Under the pieces are notes generated by a model that was given only the letters and a program-made list of their open reading frames with translations, had not been told where the DNA came from and did not search any database. A program made the position numbers and the translations under genes. From Sulfomarinibacter sp963741385 (GTDB taxonomy: Bacteria; Acidobacteriota; Thermoanaerobaculia; Thermoanaerobaculales; Sulfomarinibacteraceae): a stretch of DNA of 64,000 nt. Each line of letters begins with the position of its first letter. Positions within the stretch are counted from its first letter, which is position 1. This document shows, piece by piece, positions 63,237 through 64,000 of the stretch. The DNA lies in NCBI GenBank assembly GCA_963741385.1, contig CAVUHO010000010.1, forward strand, positions 1,426,001 through 1,490,000, written 5' to 3'.

Positions 63237-64000
63237 GGAATCTCACATCCCGGTTGACGGCCGCAAGCGTGGTGGGGGCCCTGTCCCTGGCGCCCACAGT
63301 CCTGGCGCAGGCGCCGGCAAGAACCGCCGCTCCGACGGCGACCGTGGTCTGCTCGTCGGGCCTCGACGCTCGCCAACACTGCGCGGCCGACACCTCGGCC
63401 GGCGTCCTGCTGCTGCGGGAGACGGGGGAGGCGGCCTGCCTCCTGGGCAGGACCTGGGGCTACGACGCCACGGGTGTGTGGGTCACGGAGGGATGCGGCG
63501 GCGAGTTCCTGGTGGCAGCGACCGCACCCGAACCCGAGCCCGCCGTGGAGATGAAAGCGGCAGCGGCGCCCGTGAGGACACGGCGGCGGCAGTCGCCCCG
63601 GCCGCCGAGACTCCGCCGGCACCGGGTGCTGCAGAGTCCCACCAACCGAGCGAACGCATCGAGAGCTGGGGGGAGTTCGATGCCGGGAACCGGCTTTCTT
63701 GTCGGCCGCAGCAATGCCGGGGAGCTGTCGATCAGCGCTTACGCGTTGTTTCGCTACATCGACCAGCTTCCTGCCGACGAGACCTTCACCGACCACCTCG
63801 GCAATGAGCACCCGGTCGATACCCGGCAGGATATGTTTCCCCACCGGATCATGGTCTTTCTGAAGGGGTGGGTGGGCACCCCCAAACTGATCTACACAAT
63901 TTCTTCTGGACCGTGACCACGACCGACCAGGACGCCATCGTTCGGCGGTCGTCGGCTACCAGTTCAACCGCAAGTTCAGCCTCTACGCCGGCATCAACGG
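63233..64000 (+). CDS. Exported DUF3011-plus-porin-like protein (5' part, several frameshifts)
   Basis: The gene runs off the window. It begins with a signal peptide (about 1-26, ASVVGALSLAPTVLAQA). A DUF3011 domain follows, with VVCSSGLDARQHCAADTSAG and CLLGRTWGYDATGVWVTEGC. A Glu/Pro/Ala linker leads to a porin-like barrel start: PGTGFLVGRSNAGELSISAY, then TRQDMFPHRIMVFLKGWVG and, in another frame, VVGYQFNRKFSLYAGI. The coding frame changes near 63569, 63682, 63901 and 63949, so the stop TGA near 63914 is not believed. The last portion resembles the start of Porin_O_P-type barrels. It overlaps the receiver-protein stop by ATGA. Confidence 0.65.

Overview
The window is a GC-rich bacterial chromosome segment (no plasmid, phage, rRNA, tRNA or CRISPR signature seen). 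The mix of genes suggests an anaerobic or facultative, Gram-negative-type bacterium, most like an uncultured Acidobacteriota (Thermoanaerobaculia/Holophagae-like). These include a PilMNOPQ-type secretion/pilus locus, two 2-oxoacid:ferredoxin oxidoreductases, a FlxABCD-HdrABC-like redox complex and a selenocysteine protein, plus dense families of short intergenic repeats. The phylum is inference from gene content only. At least eight single-base frameshifts interrupt otherwise intact housekeeping genes (purL, dut, gltS, a GspF homologue, an SDR), and four more occur in the last gene. Indel errors in the underlying assembly are more likely than mass gene decay.

Layout. 1-1000: 3' end of an HD-domain gene, converging on a small SelW-like selenoprotein read through an in-frame UGA. 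961-12500: ECF sigma and anti-sigma factors, then a complete type II/type IV-pilus-like locus (secretin-N protein, GspF/PilC, GspE/PilB, PilM, N, O, P, secretin, three pseudopilins). Two pseudopilin leader peptides are encoded by heptanucleotide repeat arrays. 12501-16239: repeat-rich, with an M16 peptidase, dUTPase and a YycJ-like hydrolase. 16240-21339: divergent purL and purM. 21340-28347: CGGC protein, the rpsF-rpsR-DUF2232-rplI operon, a coiled-coil methyltransferase, an M49-like lipoprotein and an SDR.

28460-43586 is the metabolic core. It holds a two-subunit 2-oxoacid:ferredoxin oxidoreductase, an M23 peptidase on the other strand, and a MarR regulator with a C-terminal Cys cluster. 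A tightly overlapping nine-gene operon follows: ferredoxin, KorA, KorB, KorC, HdrA, an MvhD fusion, an AsrA-like protein, an AsrB/FlxA-like flavoprotein and an HdrC-HdrB fusion. Together these could oxidise 2-oxoacids to reduced ferredoxin and couple ferredoxin, NAD(P)H and a thiol/disulfide pair by flavin-based bifurcation.

43587-50022 is an accessory island (lipoprotein, outer-membrane protein, sulfatase, divergent AraC regulator) bounded on the right by a second, diverged copy of the last 173 bases of the HdrB-domain gene. 50425-64000 carries GltS, a patatin, an MltF-like transglycosylase, an AsmA-like protein, a DUF4143 ATPase preceded by a perfect 23-bp palindrome, a histidine kinase/response regulator pair, a DUF2252 protein, an orphan receiver protein and the start of a DUF3011-porin-like gene that leaves the window.
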